Origin: Gammaproteobacteria bacterium | GTDB lineage: Bacteria; Pseudomonadota; Gammaproteobacteria; Pseudomonadales; Azotimanducaceae | Length of the DNA: 64,000 bases | Direction of reading: 5' to 3' | Assembly (NCBI GenBank): GCA_026708185.1 | Contig: JAPOVK010000003.1 | Coordinates: 74,799 to 138,798 of the forward strand | In this document: in pieces, positions 24,842 to 34,050 of the stretch | How the letters are laid out: each line of letters opens with the position of its first letter | Numbering within the stretch: position 1 is the first letter of the stretch | The notes under the pieces: model-generated | What the model was told of the DNA's origin: nothing | The model's input: only the letters and a program-made list of their open reading frames with translations | The model's database searches: none | Translations under genes and position numbers: made by a program

Positions 24842-26284
24842 ATGGAAACCATCGACGCCCGCCTACTCGATCACGATGAGCCGGTGGGCGCCAAGCCTGG
24901 CGGAGTCCGCATCGCTCGCGGACCCAAGGGCAGCAATGTGCGGCACCAATCGACGCAACGGGTCTCCGTTCCGCGCTACCGAGCGATCACGGAACGCCAC
25001 TTCGACAGGATTCCGCAGTTGGCGTCGCTGCCAAGCGACGACCGGTTCGCGATGCGCGTGGTGAGCCGCGTCCTGCCGTTTCGGACCAACAGGTATGTTA
25101 TTGACGAACTCATCGACTGGTCGCGCGTACCCGATGACCCCATTTATCAACTGACGTTCCCGCAATCCGGCATGCTCGGCGAGAACGAGTTTCGCCGAGT
25201 CGCCGATCTCGTGTCGCGCAACGCGTTACTTGACGAGGCGACCCCGGTCATCCAGGCGATTCGGGATGGGCTCAACCCCCACCCCGCCGGGCAACGCGAA
25301 CTCAATATCCCGCAAGAGGGTGGAGACCCGCTCGCCGGCATCCAGCACAAGTACAGGGAAACCGTGCTGTTCTTCCCGAGCCGCGGCCAGACCTGCCACG
25401 CCTACTGCACGTTCTGTTTCCGCTGGGCCCAGTTCGTCGGCAACAGCATGAAGATCTACGCCAAGCAAACCGACGGGCTGCACCGGTATCTCGCCGCCCA
25501 TCCGGAGGTCACGGACCTCCTGATCACCGGCGGCGATCCGATGATCATGCGAACCAGCGTCCTCTCGCGCTACCTCCTGCCCCTCCTCGACTCACCCGAG
25601 ACAGCGCACCTCGAGAGTATCCGGATCGGCACCAAGGCGCTCACGTTCTGGCCGCACCGGTTCGTCAACGACGACGACGCCGACGACCTGCTCCGCCTGC
25701 TCGAGAAGGTCGTCGCCTCGGGCAAGCACCTGGCGATCATGGCGCACCTGAACCACTGGCGGGAACTCTCCACGCCGGTCGTTCGCACGGCCATCCGACG
25801 CTTGCGCGACGCCGGCGCAGTGATTCGGGCCCAAGCCCCGGTTCTCGCCCACATCAACGACGAAGCCGAAGTGTGGCAACGGTTGTGGCAGGACGAGGTG
25901 CATCTCGGCATCGTGCCGTACTACATGTTCGTCGAGCGCGATACCGGCGCACGTCGCTACTTCGAGGTCCCGTTGGAGCGTACCCGGCAGATCTACTCCG
26001 ACGCGATCTCCAACGTCTCCGGCCTCGCGCGGACGGTCCGTGGCCCGAGCATGAGCGCCGGCCCCGGCAAGGTCGAGGTCGTCGGCACCCAGGAGATCGG
26101 TGGCGAGAAGGTCTTCGTCCTGCGCTTCCTGCAAGGCCGCAACCCCGATTGGGTAGGCCGACCGTTCTTCGCCCAATTCGATCCAGAGGCAACCTGGCTC
26201 AACCAGTTGAAGCCCGCCCTCGGGGACCGAAGGTTCTTCTTCGAGGACGAATACGACGCCATGCGCGCTTCCGCGCCTCGCTAA
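24842..26284 (+). CDS. Radical SAM enzyme of the lysine 2,3-aminomutase (KamA) family
   Basis: A 480-residue protein. The [4Fe-4S]/SAM motif CxxxCxxC is C185, C189 and C192 (QTCHAYCTFCFRW), and the later TDLLITGGDPMIMRTSVLSR matches the GGDPL block of KamA enzymes. The ribosome site GGGAGA precedes ATG 24842. Known relatives convert lysine to beta-lysine or modify translation factor EF-P, and they also bind PLP. I cannot confirm the PLP Lys or the substrate. There is no epmA or lysine-catabolism neighbour. It is followed by a GC-rich palindrome that may terminate transcription. Confidence 0.82.
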   Translation: METIDARLLDHDEPVGAKPGGVRIARGPKGSNVRHQSTQRVSVPRYRAITERHFDRIPQLASLPSDDRFAMRVVSRVLPFRTNRYVIDELIDWSRVPDDPIYQLTFPQSGMLGENEFRRVADLVSRNALLDEATPVIQAIRDGLNPHPAGQRELNIPQEGGDPLAGIQHKYRETVLFFPSRGQTCHAYCTFCFRWAQFVGNSMKIYAKQTDGLHRYLAAHPEVTDLLITGGDPMIMRTSVLSRYLLPLLDSPETAHLESIRIGTKALTFWPHRFVNDDDADDLLRLLEKVVASGKHLAIMAHLNHWRELSTPVVRTAIRRLRDAGAVIRAQAPVLAHINDEAEVWQRLWQDEVHLGIVPYYMFVERDTGARRYFEVPLERTRQIYSDAISNVSGLARTVRGPSMSAGPGKVEVVGTQEIGGEKVFVLRFLQGRNPDWVGRPFFAQFDPEATWLNQLKPALGDRRFFFEDEYDAMRASAPR

Positions 26285-26290
26285 GTGCAG

Positions 26291-26316
26291 GGAGGGCGGG
26301 GCATGCCCCGCCCTCC
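26291..26316 (+). terminator. GC-rich palindrome between convergent genes
   Basis: A perfect 26-base palindrome (GGAGGGCGGGGCA followed by its reverse complement) lies in the 43-base gap between two convergent genes. It could stop transcription from both sides or be a repeat-type element. There is no T-run, so intrinsic termination is not certain. Confidence 0.5.
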
Positions 26317-26327
26317 GATTCCTGCTT

Positions 26328-27482
26328 TCAGGCTTCCGCGATCAAGGCACGCCACTCTTCGGAATCAGTGAGGTCGAGTAGGGCGAACCAGCCGAGGTAC
26401 TCGTCCCACGTCAGCGGCATCCTGTCCGTGCCAACGAGATTCCAGATGCGCACGCGCTCGATGGCGTAGCGCAATGGCACCGCCATGGCCAAGGCGTCGC
26501 GTTCGCTGTCGGACAGCGGCCGGATGCCGCAATAACCCCGCACGATGCGGCGGACCAGCGTGGGGTCGTAGCGTCGCATCGGTTCGTCGTGAGCGACAAC
26601 GCCCCACTGCTCGACGATGTGCGCAACATCGAGTGCCAAGTGGTCCCGATGAGCCGCGTCCAGGTCCAGGAGTGCAGTGATCCGATCACCGTCGACCAGC
26701 ACGCTCCAAGGCCCGGGGCCGCCATGGACAACGCCGGTCGGGAGCCTTTCCCGGTCGCAAAACGCCCTGTATCGCCGGGCAGCGGCCTCGACGGTCGCGA
26801 CGACGTCTCTGCCCTGATTGCCCGCCTCCGAGAAGTCGAGATCGCGCGTCCAGGATTCCAAGTTCTCAAGCCAGGTCGTTTCCCGGTAGTCGAGGCCTTC
26901 GAGTCCCATCGCACTGACGTGGATCATTGCCGCGAGACGCGAGATGTCTTCCGCTAGAGCCGCGTACGTGTCCGACGCACGCCTCGGCACGTAGTTCGGT
27001 CCCGGGCTGCCCTCGGGGCATTGCACCACCGCCGCAGGGCGACCAGCGATTTCGAGGCCGACGCCTTGGACGGGCACGATCACGGCTGGCGCCGGAAGGC
27101 CGCACGAGTTCAGCCGCCGTTCCAGCGTGAGCTGCGCTTCGGCCTGTGGCGTCGTGGCCTGCCACCACACGCGCAGCAAGGCAGGCGAACCGTCAAGGTC
27201 GATCTCGTAGAGGTAGTTCTGCGATGGCGGATCAACGGGCTTGCATGCCGTCACCCTGGCTGTTGAACCGACCTCGTGCAGCGCCGCCATCACGCTCCGT
27301 GGCGTGACGTCCAGCGCTGGACTGGGGTGGTATGTGCCGTTGCCGGAGTCGGGTTGTTTCGTATTGGACACTGTGGATTCCTCCGCGTCACGGCGGAAGG
27401 ACCGCAGGGCCGTCGTGTAGGACTCGCCGGTGATATCGGCACGGGCTCGAACGAGCCGCTTGAATCGCTTGCGAACTGTCAT
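26328..27482 (-). CDS. Aminoglycoside-phosphotransferase-fold protein lacking the catalytic Asp
   Basis: A 384-residue protein. Residues 60-340 look like the APH/choline-kinase/homoserine-kinase fold, with the N-lobe strand NYLYEIDLDGSPALLRVWWQ and the C-lobe loop TGVVHGGPGPWSVLVDGDR followed by LLDLDAA. In active members the loop is HGDxxxxN. Here it is H253-G254-G255 with S260, so the catalytic Asp and metal-binding Asn are both missing; D273 or D275 of the second metal motif remains. The N-terminal 36 residues (FKRLVRARADITGESYTTAL) are a separate basic helical segment. It may be a pseudokinase. Confidence 0.7.
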   Translation of the reverse strand: MTVRKRFKRLVRARADITGESYTTALRSFRRDAEESTVSNTKQPDSGNGTYHPSPALDVTPRSVMAALHEVGSTARVTACKPVDPPSQNYLYEIDLDGSPALLRVWWQATTPQAEAQLTLERRLNSCGLPAPAVIVPVQGVGLEIAGRPAAVVQCPEGSPGPNYVPRRASDTYAALAEDISRLAAMIHVSAMGLEGLDYRETTWLENLESWTRDLDFSEAGNQGRDVVATVEAAARRYRAFCDRERLPTGVVHGGPGPWSVLVDGDRITALLDLDAAHRDHLALDVAHIVEQWGVVAHDEPMRRYDPTLVRRIVRGYCGIRPLSDSERDALAMAVPLRYAIERVRIWNLVGTDRMPLTWDEYLGWFALLDLTDSEEWRALIAEA

Positions 27483-27601
27483 AGGTCTTCCGCCGCCCGG
27501 ATGGCGATCCCCCAGCGATCAGCACCCGGGGTGGTTGACCGTTGACTGTTCGCTTCGAGGAATCGATCCCCCTTGCCTCGTGATTGCCTTGCTGGGGAAG
27601 G

Positions 27602-27760
27602 TCAACCGAGGACGGGCGTGAAGCACGCCTGCCGATGAGTGTCCACGCGCGAGGGATTCGTGTCAACGTCGCCGAATCCCAACGCCATCCGCATCGCACC
27701 GGCACTGGTCCCCTCTGTTGCGTTCGTCCGGTACGCCGCGACCGTCCCATCTACGGTCAT
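27602..27760 (-). CDS. Possible 52-codon ORF overlapping the EamA stop
   Basis: The ATG overlaps the EamA-transporter stop codon as ATGA and opens a 52-residue frame beginning MTVDGTVAAYRTNATEGTSA. No domain is recognised and the amino-acid mix is unremarkable. The overlap favours a coupled small gene, but a chance frame is equally possible. The rest of 27483-27756 shows nothing further. Confidence 0.25.
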   Translation of the reverse strand: MTVDGTVAAYRTNATEGTSAGAMRMALGFGDVDTNPSRVDTHRQACFTPVLG

Positions 27761-28719
27761 GGAAGATCCTCCGGCTTTCGCGTCTTGCCCGCGTTGCGCT
27801 CGGCAAGCCAGATACCGCCGAGCACGAGGGCGAGCGCTACCCCGTGATATACGTGGAACCGCTCGCCGAGGTACACGACCGCGATCGCCGCCGCAAACAC
27901 CGGCACGAGGTTGAGGAAGATCCCCGCGCGGCCCGGCCCGATGATCTCGACGCCCCGAATGAACAGTATCTGCGCGAGAAACGACGGAAACAGAGCGACC
28001 AGCGCGACCACGACCCATCCGCGCGAGGTCGGCGCCTGGAACTTGCCGAGCCAGGCTTCCGCCGCCACCATCGGTAGCGACGCCAGAAAGGCCGATGCCG
28101 CGAGCACGGTGAACAGCCCAAGCGCGGTCGACGCTGGACGTCGCTGCAATCCCACGGTGTAACCGGCGTAGAACAGGGCCGCGAGCAACACCAGCAGGTC
28201 CCCGTCATTGAAGCGCAGTCGTAGCAGGCGCTCCACGTCTCCGGCGGAGGCCACAACGACGACGCCAGCCAACGTTACCGCGGCACCGACCCACTGCAGG
28301 GCGCGCGCCGGTGTCCGGAACGCGACCCACGCCCCGGCCAGCACCAATACCGGCAGCACGCCCTGGATGATGCCCATGTTGACGGCCGTCGTGTAATGGG
28401 CGGCGATGTAGAACAGGCCGTTGAACGCGGCAAACCCGAGGGCACCCATGGCGAATAGGAATCCCAGGTGGGGCTTCAGGTTCGGCCAGTCCCGGACCAA
28501 GGACCTCTTGTTGAAAGCGACCAGCAGCACGACGACCAGCAGCCAGCGCAACGCCACCACCATCATGGGCGAAACCTCGCCCACCACCAGCTTGGCGAAC
28601 GTCGTGTTCGCGCCGAAGCAGACCGATGTGAAGGCAAGACAGATGTACGCGTGCGCGGCGGCACGCCCGGGAACGTCAGCCTCGCCAGTCCGGCCCGTCA
28701 TCGGCCGTTGTTCGCCCAT
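27757..28719 (-). CDS. EamA/DMT-superfamily transporter
   Basis: A 320-residue inner-membrane protein with about ten helices in two EamA halves. The first half includes YICLAFTSVCFGANTTFAKL and ALRWLLVVVLLVAFN. The second half includes WVVVALVALFPSFLAQILFI and ends with LVLGGIWLAERNAG. Members export amino acids, sugars or other small metabolites; the substrate is not predictable. ATG 28719 or the ATG six codons later may be used. It follows the Nramp operon on the same strand, 31 bases downstream. Confidence 0.88.
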   Translation of the reverse strand: MGEQRPMTGRTGEADVPGRAAAHAYICLAFTSVCFGANTTFAKLVVGEVSPMMVVALRWLLVVVLLVAFNKRSLVRDWPNLKPHLGFLFAMGALGFAAFNGLFYIAAHYTTAVNMGIIQGVLPVLVLAGAWVAFRTPARALQWVGAAVTLAGVVVVASAGDVERLLRLRFNDGDLLVLLAALFYAGYTVGLQRRPASTALGLFTVLAASAFLASLPMVAAEAWLGKFQAPTSRGWVVVALVALFPSFLAQILFIRGVEIIGPGRAGIFLNLVPVFAAAIAVVYLGERFHVYHGVALALVLGGIWLAERNAGKTRKPEDLP

Positions 28720-28749
28720 GGACGCGACGTGGTGAGACTCGGCGGTCCG

Positions 28750-30177
28750 TCAGCCCATGACCTCGATCACCTTCGCCACCACCGTGTAGACAGCGAAGCT
28801 GATGTACGTCGCGGCGCCGATGGACACCATGAGGATGTTGATCGGCTTCGGGCGCACCGGTTCCGGCAGGTGCTTCAGGTTCATGTAGAGCACGGTCGGG
28901 ACGTAGGCCGCCATCGCGAACCCGCTCAGCATGGCGCTGATGAAGAAGAAATCGAGTGCCGTGACGTCGAAGTACTCGAAGAACCAAGTCGCGAGCACGC
29001 CCAAGGCGGACAGACCCACGGCCAGCCAGAAGTAGATCTTGTTCGCCGCGAAACGATGCGCCGCCTTGAAGTTGGTGTGCAGGAGGTCGACCCAGATTCG
29101 CACGCCGCCGTCGAGCCCCGCCAGAACGCTGCTGAACAGCGCCGCGATGCCGATGATGAGAAACAGGTAGCGCCCCTGGATGCCCATCGTGCCTTCGAGG
29201 ATCTTGGCAAGGTCCCAGACGAGTTGGCCTTCCTGCGGGACGATGCCCGCGGGGTACAGGACGACCAGCGCCCCGAACATGAACAGGAACATCGTGAACG
29301 TGTTGGCGATCCAGAAGAAGATGGTTGAGTCCTGCACGACGAAGCGGAACCATGCGCGGAACCGTTGCACGTTCTCGTCCGTCACCGGGAACTTGAAGCC
29401 GATCTCACTCGCGCCGGTCTGCGCCTCGCGCAACGGGTTCAGGAGCACGGGAATGCGCGCGCCCATGCCGATGTTCTTGTCGCGCAGGTAGTAGGCATAG
29501 AACAAGTTGCCCAAGCCGCCGGCGCCCGCGAACACGAAGGCGCCGAAGAAACGGTGGAAGGTGAACTCTTCGTCGAGCGTGATCTGGCCGAAGTTCAGGA
29601 TGCCGCCCAGCATGTTGGCGACATCGTCTAGCGTGCCGATGCTGAAGGCGACCACCAGCAGGCCGATCACGATCACCAGCACCATGAAGATGATCGAGCG
29701 CTCGATGGACTGGTATATGCGCTTCGGCCCGAACACGATGGCGAGCGCAATGGCGAACACCACCGCCGTCCAGAACCAGTCCGGCCCCCAGCCGTCCTCG
29801 CCGAGGATGAGGATCTTGATCGCGGTCCCGGTTGCTCGTCCCCAGCCGGGCAGGAACGCGCCGACGAACAGGAGCAGAAGGAAGAAGTACACCCAGAGCT
29901 TCGAGAGCCGCGCGAAGCCGGTCAGTGGGCTCTCGCCCGTGGCGACGGCCCAGCGTCCGATCTCGATGTTGATCCACAACTGCATGAAGACGCCGAGCGC
30001 GGCCGCCCACATCATCTCGGTGCCGAACTTGGCGGTGATCCACGGCCACAGGATCAGCTCGCCCGAGCCGATCGCCATGCCGATCATCACCGCGCCCGGG
30101 CCGGTCATTTTCCAGAAGCTCGACGTCCGTTCCGGCATGTCGGCTTGCTTGAGAGGCGGGATTTTTAACGTTTCCAT
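28750..30177 (-). CDS. Nramp-family divalent metal transporter-like protein
   Basis: A 475-residue membrane protein with eleven or so helices. The first helix region is GPGAVMIGMAIGSGELILWP, aligned to where true Nramp transporters have the metal-binding DPGN. Here the Asp and Asn are not present in that form, so metal specificity may be altered or transport may be of another kind. Further family traits are GPKRIYQSIERSIIFMVLVI and IGIAALFSSVLAGLDGGVRI. ATG 30177 overlaps the preceding stop as TGATG; a longer frame upstream runs over that gene and is rejected. It is the last gene of the coupled operon. Confidence 0.82.
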   Translation of the reverse strand: METLKIPPLKQADMPERTSSFWKMTGPGAVMIGMAIGSGELILWPWITAKFGTEMMWAAALGVFMQLWINIEIGRWAVATGESPLTGFARLSKLWVYFFLLLLFVGAFLPGWGRATGTAIKILILGEDGWGPDWFWTAVVFAIALAIVFGPKRIYQSIERSIIFMVLVIVIGLLVVAFSIGTLDDVANMLGGILNFGQITLDEEFTFHRFFGAFVFAGAGGLGNLFYAYYLRDKNIGMGARIPVLLNPLREAQTGASEIGFKFPVTDENVQRFRAWFRFVVQDSTIFFWIANTFTMFLFMFGALVVLYPAGIVPQEGQLVWDLAKILEGTMGIQGRYLFLIIGIAALFSSVLAGLDGGVRIWVDLLHTNFKAAHRFAANKIYFWLAVGLSALGVLATWFFEYFDVTALDFFFISAMLSGFAMAAYVPTVLYMNLKHLPEPVRPKPINILMVSIGAATYISFAVYTVVAKVIEVMG

Positions 30178-31157
30178 CAGCCGAAGAGCTCCTTGTTGGC
30201 GCGCGGCAGGAACAGGACGCCAATGCTGGCGTTGAAGAGGACGAAGAACGTGTGCATCACGAAGCTGAAGGCGGCGACTTCCGGGTAGTCCGGAAACAGC
30301 ACGGTCCACAGCAGTAGGGCGCCGGCGTGGAACGGCAGCGGCAACGCGGCCGCAAGGAAGATCACCGGCAGGAAGGCCAGCATCTGGCCCAGGCTCACGT
30401 CGACCTGGAACAGCTCCAAGGCGAAGGTGTAGACGATGACCGCGCCGATCAGGTTCGGCGCCTTGAAGAGGACCACCAACAAGTAGTGGATCGGCCGCGC
30501 CTGTCGGAACGCCGTCAGGATGTTCGTCTCCCGCAAGCCGCCGCTACCGGTCCGGAAGTACGCGATGTGCACGGGCAGGTACAGCGCAGCGACGATCATG
30601 ATGGACGGCAGGATGACGTCCAGTGGCAGAACGGTCGATGCGTCGCGCACGAGGTCGAAGTTCGCGGCCACGCCGATCGCGGAGAAGAGGAGGAGCTGGT
30701 AGATCTCGATCAGGCCCAGGAAGATCATGCTCGACAGGGCTCGCCAGCCAGGGACTTCGTAGGTCTTGAGCAGATAGAGCGACATCGCGCCCTTGCCGAC
30801 CTGTTCGTTCACCAAGGACAGGATGTAGGCGCTCGCCCGGATCGGCAGTACGTTGCCGAGCTTGAGATCCGGCGCGTTGAACCAGCGGATGACACGCCAG
30901 GTGGCGTGGCTGTCCACGAGGAAGAAGAACACGGAGTAGGGAATCATGTGGGCGAGCCAGAACGCCCAGTCCGCGCCCGCGAAGAACGCCACGAGGTATT
31001 GCCAAACGGTCTGGCTGTCGCGCGCAGCCGCCACTTCCATGCGCGTGTAGACGAGATAGAAACACCCCGCCGCGAGGATCCATGTGGCGACGCGGAAGGC
31101 CAGCGCCCACGGCGACTTGCGCGCCGGCGGCTCCCGGAGCGTCGCGTTGTCGCTCAT
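30177..31157 (-). CDS. Eight-helix membrane protein, similar to LPG-synthase/UPF0104-type transmembrane domains
   Basis: A 326-residue inner-membrane protein with about eight helices, such as ALAFRVATWILAAGCFYLVY and MLAFLPVIFLAAALPLPFHA. The tripartite arrangement, conserved NEQVGKGAMSLYLLKTYEVP after an amphipathic stretch, and ALPLPFHAGA near the end resemble lysylphosphatidylglycerol-synthase-like flippase domains. The match is by eye and not secure. Its start overlaps the GNAT stop (ATGA) and its own stop overlaps the Nramp start (TGATG), so it is firmly in the operon. Confidence 0.75.
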   Translation of the reverse strand: MSDNATLREPPARKSPWALAFRVATWILAAGCFYLVYTRMEVAAARDSQTVWQYLVAFFAGADWAFWLAHMIPYSVFFFLVDSHATWRVIRWFNAPDLKLGNVLPIRASAYILSLVNEQVGKGAMSLYLLKTYEVPGWRALSSMIFLGLIEIYQLLLFSAIGVAANFDLVRDASTVLPLDVILPSIMIVAALYLPVHIAYFRTGSGGLRETNILTAFRQARPIHYLLVVLFKAPNLIGAVIVYTFALELFQVDVSLGQMLAFLPVIFLAAALPLPFHAGALLLWTVLFPDYPEVAAFSFVMHTFFVLFNASIGVLFLPRANKELFG

Positions 31158-31834
31158 AGGCGCACCAGTATGGACATCCCAACGTCCTTACGGCGGACGA
31201 AGCCGACCTTCTCGTAAACGCGGGACGCTTGCCTCTCCGCCGGGCTGCCGATCCGCACATGCAGGAACGGTACGCAGCCGAGGCGCTGTTGGCGCAAGGC
31301 AATCTCGCGGACCAGCACCTGGGCAAAGCCCCGGCCCGTGAACTCGGGATCGGTGCAAACCGCGCTCACCTCGCGGTACCCCGGCAGGCAAATACGCTCA
31401 CCCGCCATCGCCACCAAGTTGCCGTCGCGGATGACGCCGACATAGTCGCCGAGGAGGTGTGTCCTGCGCTCGAACGGACCCGGGTCTGTTTCCTTGACCA
31501 GTCGGTACATCTCAGAGGCTTCCGCGTCGCCGAGTTCCACCCAATCCAGATCCGTCTCTTGCTCGCGCACGGGATCCGGGCAATACCACTGCGTCAGCGG
31601 CACCACGGTGGCGATGCGCCATAGGCCCTCGGGCGGTTCCCCCGGATCGACGACCGCGACGGCTTGGCCCGGTTCGACGAATCCCGCCAACTCCCGCAAG
31701 GCCTCCACGCTCTGGTCGGCAACTGCCGCAATCGGCGAGACATCAACCTGATAGCGGGCCGCGCGTTCGCCTACCAAGCCGAAATCGCGCTGCTCGCCGC
31801 TCAAGGCGAGCCAGGCGGGGTTGTCGAGCTGCAC
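31154..31834 (-). CDS. GNAT family N-acetyltransferase
   Basis: A 226-residue protein. The C-terminal half carries the acetyl-CoA loop in VCTDPEFTGRGFAQVLVREI and the last strand in RVYEKVGFVRRKDVGM; the N-terminal 100 residues form a less conserved GNAT-like lobe (FVEPGQAVAVVDPGEPPEGL). It would acetylate an amine on an unknown substrate. The start is a GTG immediately following the stop codon of the aldolase gene (TAGGTG), and its end overlaps the membrane-protein start by 4 bases. Confidence 0.85.
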   Translation of the reverse strand: MQLDNPAWLALSGEQRDFGLVGERAARYQVDVSPIAAVADQSVEALRELAGFVEPGQAVAVVDPGEPPEGLWRIATVVPLTQWYCPDPVREQETDLDWVELGDAEASEMYRLVKETDPGPFERRTHLLGDYVGVIRDGNLVAMAGERICLPGYREVSAVCTDPEFTGRGFAQVLVREIALRQQRLGCVPFLHVRIGSPAERQASRVYEKVGFVRRKDVGMSILVRL

Positions 31835-32662
31835 CTATCGCGGTCCTTCGAGCGTCTCCGCGAACGCCTTGAGTTCCGGCGTGCCGGGAATGACGCGCAC
31901 GCCCGCAGCCACCTTCTCCGCGAGGTTCTCCTCGGTGCAGCCGTCCAGGAACGGAACGCCGGCGGCCTTGCAGGCGTCGAAAACGCGCTGCCTCGCCGCC
32001 TGGAGCTCGGGCCTCTCGAAGTCGGCACCCTCGCCACGGTAGCCGTGCGACATGGACATGTCCGCGGGACCCCATTCGGCGAAAGCGACACCCGGCACCT
32101 TCGCGGTGCGCTCGGCGTTGTCCAACGCTCGGCGATTCTCGATCTTCAAGCCCAAGAGCAACTCGCCATCCGGATTGAGCGGCCACGGATCGGCGCGGTC
32201 CAGGTATTCCGCACCGCTGACCCCCCAAATCGCCGCCGCTGTACCCTGGCCGCCGGAACCGCGCGTGCCGCCGCGAAACGTGTAGCGCATCGCGTCCACC
32301 ACCGCCGCCACCGCGTCCGGCGTCTCGGCATGACAAAGCAGGAAGCCATGCACGCCGGCGGTGAGCAGTTGGCGGACCTGCCATGCGTTGAACTGGACGA
32401 TCTCGGGGCTCCGACCTTCGAACGGCAGCTCCACGAGCACGGGAACCGTTGGCGTGCGCACGGACGCCATGCCTTTCATGAACTGGCTCAAGCCCGCGAG
32501 ATCCAGGGGCCCGTGCTCCATGCCAACGTTGATGTAGTCCGCCCAGGTGTCGGCCATCTGCACGCCGGCATCGAAGTCGAGCGGCATGCCTCCGTGCCCA
32601 CCTGTGTAGAACACGGGTTTGCCCTTCTCGAGCTTGGCGATCGCGCCATTGATGCGGCCCAT
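31835..32662 (-). CDS. HpcH/HpaI aldolase family protein
   Basis: A 275-residue TIM-barrel enzyme related to the metal-dependent class II aldolases that cleave 2-oxo-4-hydroxy acids. Visible blocks are VPVLVELPFEGRSPEIVQ, then KIENRRALDNAERTAKVPGV, then FAEWGPADMSMSHGYRGEG, where an acidic residue and the following loop bind the metal. Unlike typical members, the GLEIE-type stretch is replaced by LGLKIENRRAL, which still offers a Glu. It begins with ATG at 32662 overlapping the hydrolase stop as TGATG. Confidence 0.82.
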   Translation of the reverse strand: MGRINGAIAKLEKGKPVFYTGGHGGMPLDFDAGVQMADTWADYINVGMEHGPLDLAGLSQFMKGMASVRTPTVPVLVELPFEGRSPEIVQFNAWQVRQLLTAGVHGFLLCHAETPDAVAAVVDAMRYTFRGGTRGSGGQGTAAAIWGVSGAEYLDRADPWPLNPDGELLLGLKIENRRALDNAERTAKVPGVAFAEWGPADMSMSHGYRGEGADFERPELQAARQRVFDACKAAGVPFLDGCTEENLAEKVAAGVRVIPGTPELKAFAETLEGPR

Positions 32663-33885
32663 CAGACTAGCGCCTGGTACACCAGCGTCTTCAACTCACG
32701 CCGGATGGGATAGGTGGACGATGGCAGCAATTGCGTCAGGAACACGACGATGACCTCCTCTTGTGGGTCGACCCAGAAATAGGTGCTCGCGGCCCCGCCC
32801 CAGGCGAATTCGCCGGGCGAGTCGAGGACGTTGGCGGCGGCCGGGTCGACGACAACCGAGAACCCGAGGCCAAAGCCGATGCCTTCGTAGGACGTCTCGG
32901 TGAACGTCGCCTGCCCCATGGCGGCGAGATCGCAGTTGCCGGGCAGGTGGTTGCTCGCCATGTACTCGACCGTCTTGCGACCCAGGAGCCGCTCGGAATC
33001 CAGTTCACCCTTGGCCACCAGCATGCGCGCAAAGCGGTGGTAGTCGTCGATCGTGCCGACCATGCCGCCACCGCCGGAGAAGAACGCCGGGCGCCGATGG
33101 TAGCGCGAGCCCTCCGGGTCGTCCTGCAAGCGGTAGGTGGACGGCGCGACGTAGTTGTAGCAGGCGGCGAATCGGTCCGCGGCTTCGGCGCGCACGTGGA
33201 AGCCCGAGTCCGTCATGTTCAGCGGGCCGGTGATGCGCTCGGCCACGAACTCATCGAGCGCCTGGCCGGAGAACTGCTCCACCAGGTAGCCGCAGACGTC
33301 CGTCGATACACCGTAGTTCCACTTGGTACCGGGGGAGAACTTGAGCGGAATGCCAGCGAGCTTGTCCACCATGTCGTTGAGTGTTCCGGTCCCGGTCACC
33401 TTGGCGTGGGCGTACATGGCCTCGACGGGATGGTCGCCCGCAAAGCCGTAGCTCAAGCCCGACGTGTGGGTGAGCAGGTGCTTGATGGTCATGGCCGAGT
33501 CGGGCTTGACCGTGACGTAGCGCTCTTCGACCCCCGCCGCCGCCGAGACTCCGCGTGCCTCGACGGTGTGGTCGTAGACCTCGAGGTCCGCCCAGCTCTC
33601 GATGTACTTGGACACCGGGTCGTCGAGCTGAAACCGGCCTTCCTCGTAGAGCATCATGAGCGCGACGCTCGCCACGGGCTTGGTCATCGAGTAGAGGCGC
33701 ACGACCGTGTCCCGCTCGTACGGGCGCTCGCGTTCCACGTCGCGGAGCCCGCAGACGTGGAAGAACGCTTCCTCGCCGCCCCGGGAAACCAGGCACATCG
33801 CGCCGGGGAACTTGCCTTCTTCGACGTAGCGATCGATGTGGCGTCCGATGCGCGCCAGCCGATCAGCCGAAAACCCGTTACCCAT
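32662..33885 (-). CDS. Serine hydrolase (beta-lactamase/EstB family)
   Basis: A 407-residue class C beta-lactamase-like hydrolase. The nucleophile motif SxxK is SMTK in VVRLYSMTKPVASVALMM, and a second motif Tyr lies in WNYGVSTDVCGYL. The third, KTG-type strand appears as AWGGAASTYFWVDP. These enzymes are esterases or peptidases more often than beta-lactamases. ATG 33885 has GAGGGAGAG upstream; an in-frame ATG 84 bases earlier lacks one. It is the first gene of the five-gene operon. No signal peptide is seen, so it is likely cytosolic. Confidence 0.88.
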   Translation of the reverse strand: MGNGFSADRLARIGRHIDRYVEEGKFPGAMCLVSRGGEEAFFHVCGLRDVERERPYERDTVVRLYSMTKPVASVALMMLYEEGRFQLDDPVSKYIESWADLEVYDHTVEARGVSAAAGVEERYVTVKPDSAMTIKHLLTHTSGLSYGFAGDHPVEAMYAHAKVTGTGTLNDMVDKLAGIPLKFSPGTKWNYGVSTDVCGYLVEQFSGQALDEFVAERITGPLNMTDSGFHVRAEAADRFAACYNYVAPSTYRLQDDPEGSRYHRRPAFFSGGGGMVGTIDDYHRFARMLVAKGELDSERLLGRKTVEYMASNHLPGNCDLAAMGQATFTETSYEGIGFGLGFSVVVDPAAANVLDSPGEFAWGGAASTYFWVDPQEEVIVVFLTQLLPSSTYPIRRELKTLVYQALV

Positions 33886-34050
33886 CGTCTCTCCCTCTAT
33901 TGCGTGGTGAGCATACCCGACTCCCGGCCTGCCCATGCATTGCCCGGCGACACCGCCCATCTGTAGCACATGAGTGTCCGCGCCTTGCAGCAGGCAGGTT
34001 GTCCGCTTCTGTTTCGGCGAGACCTTCCTAGCCGACGATACTCGCGCGGC

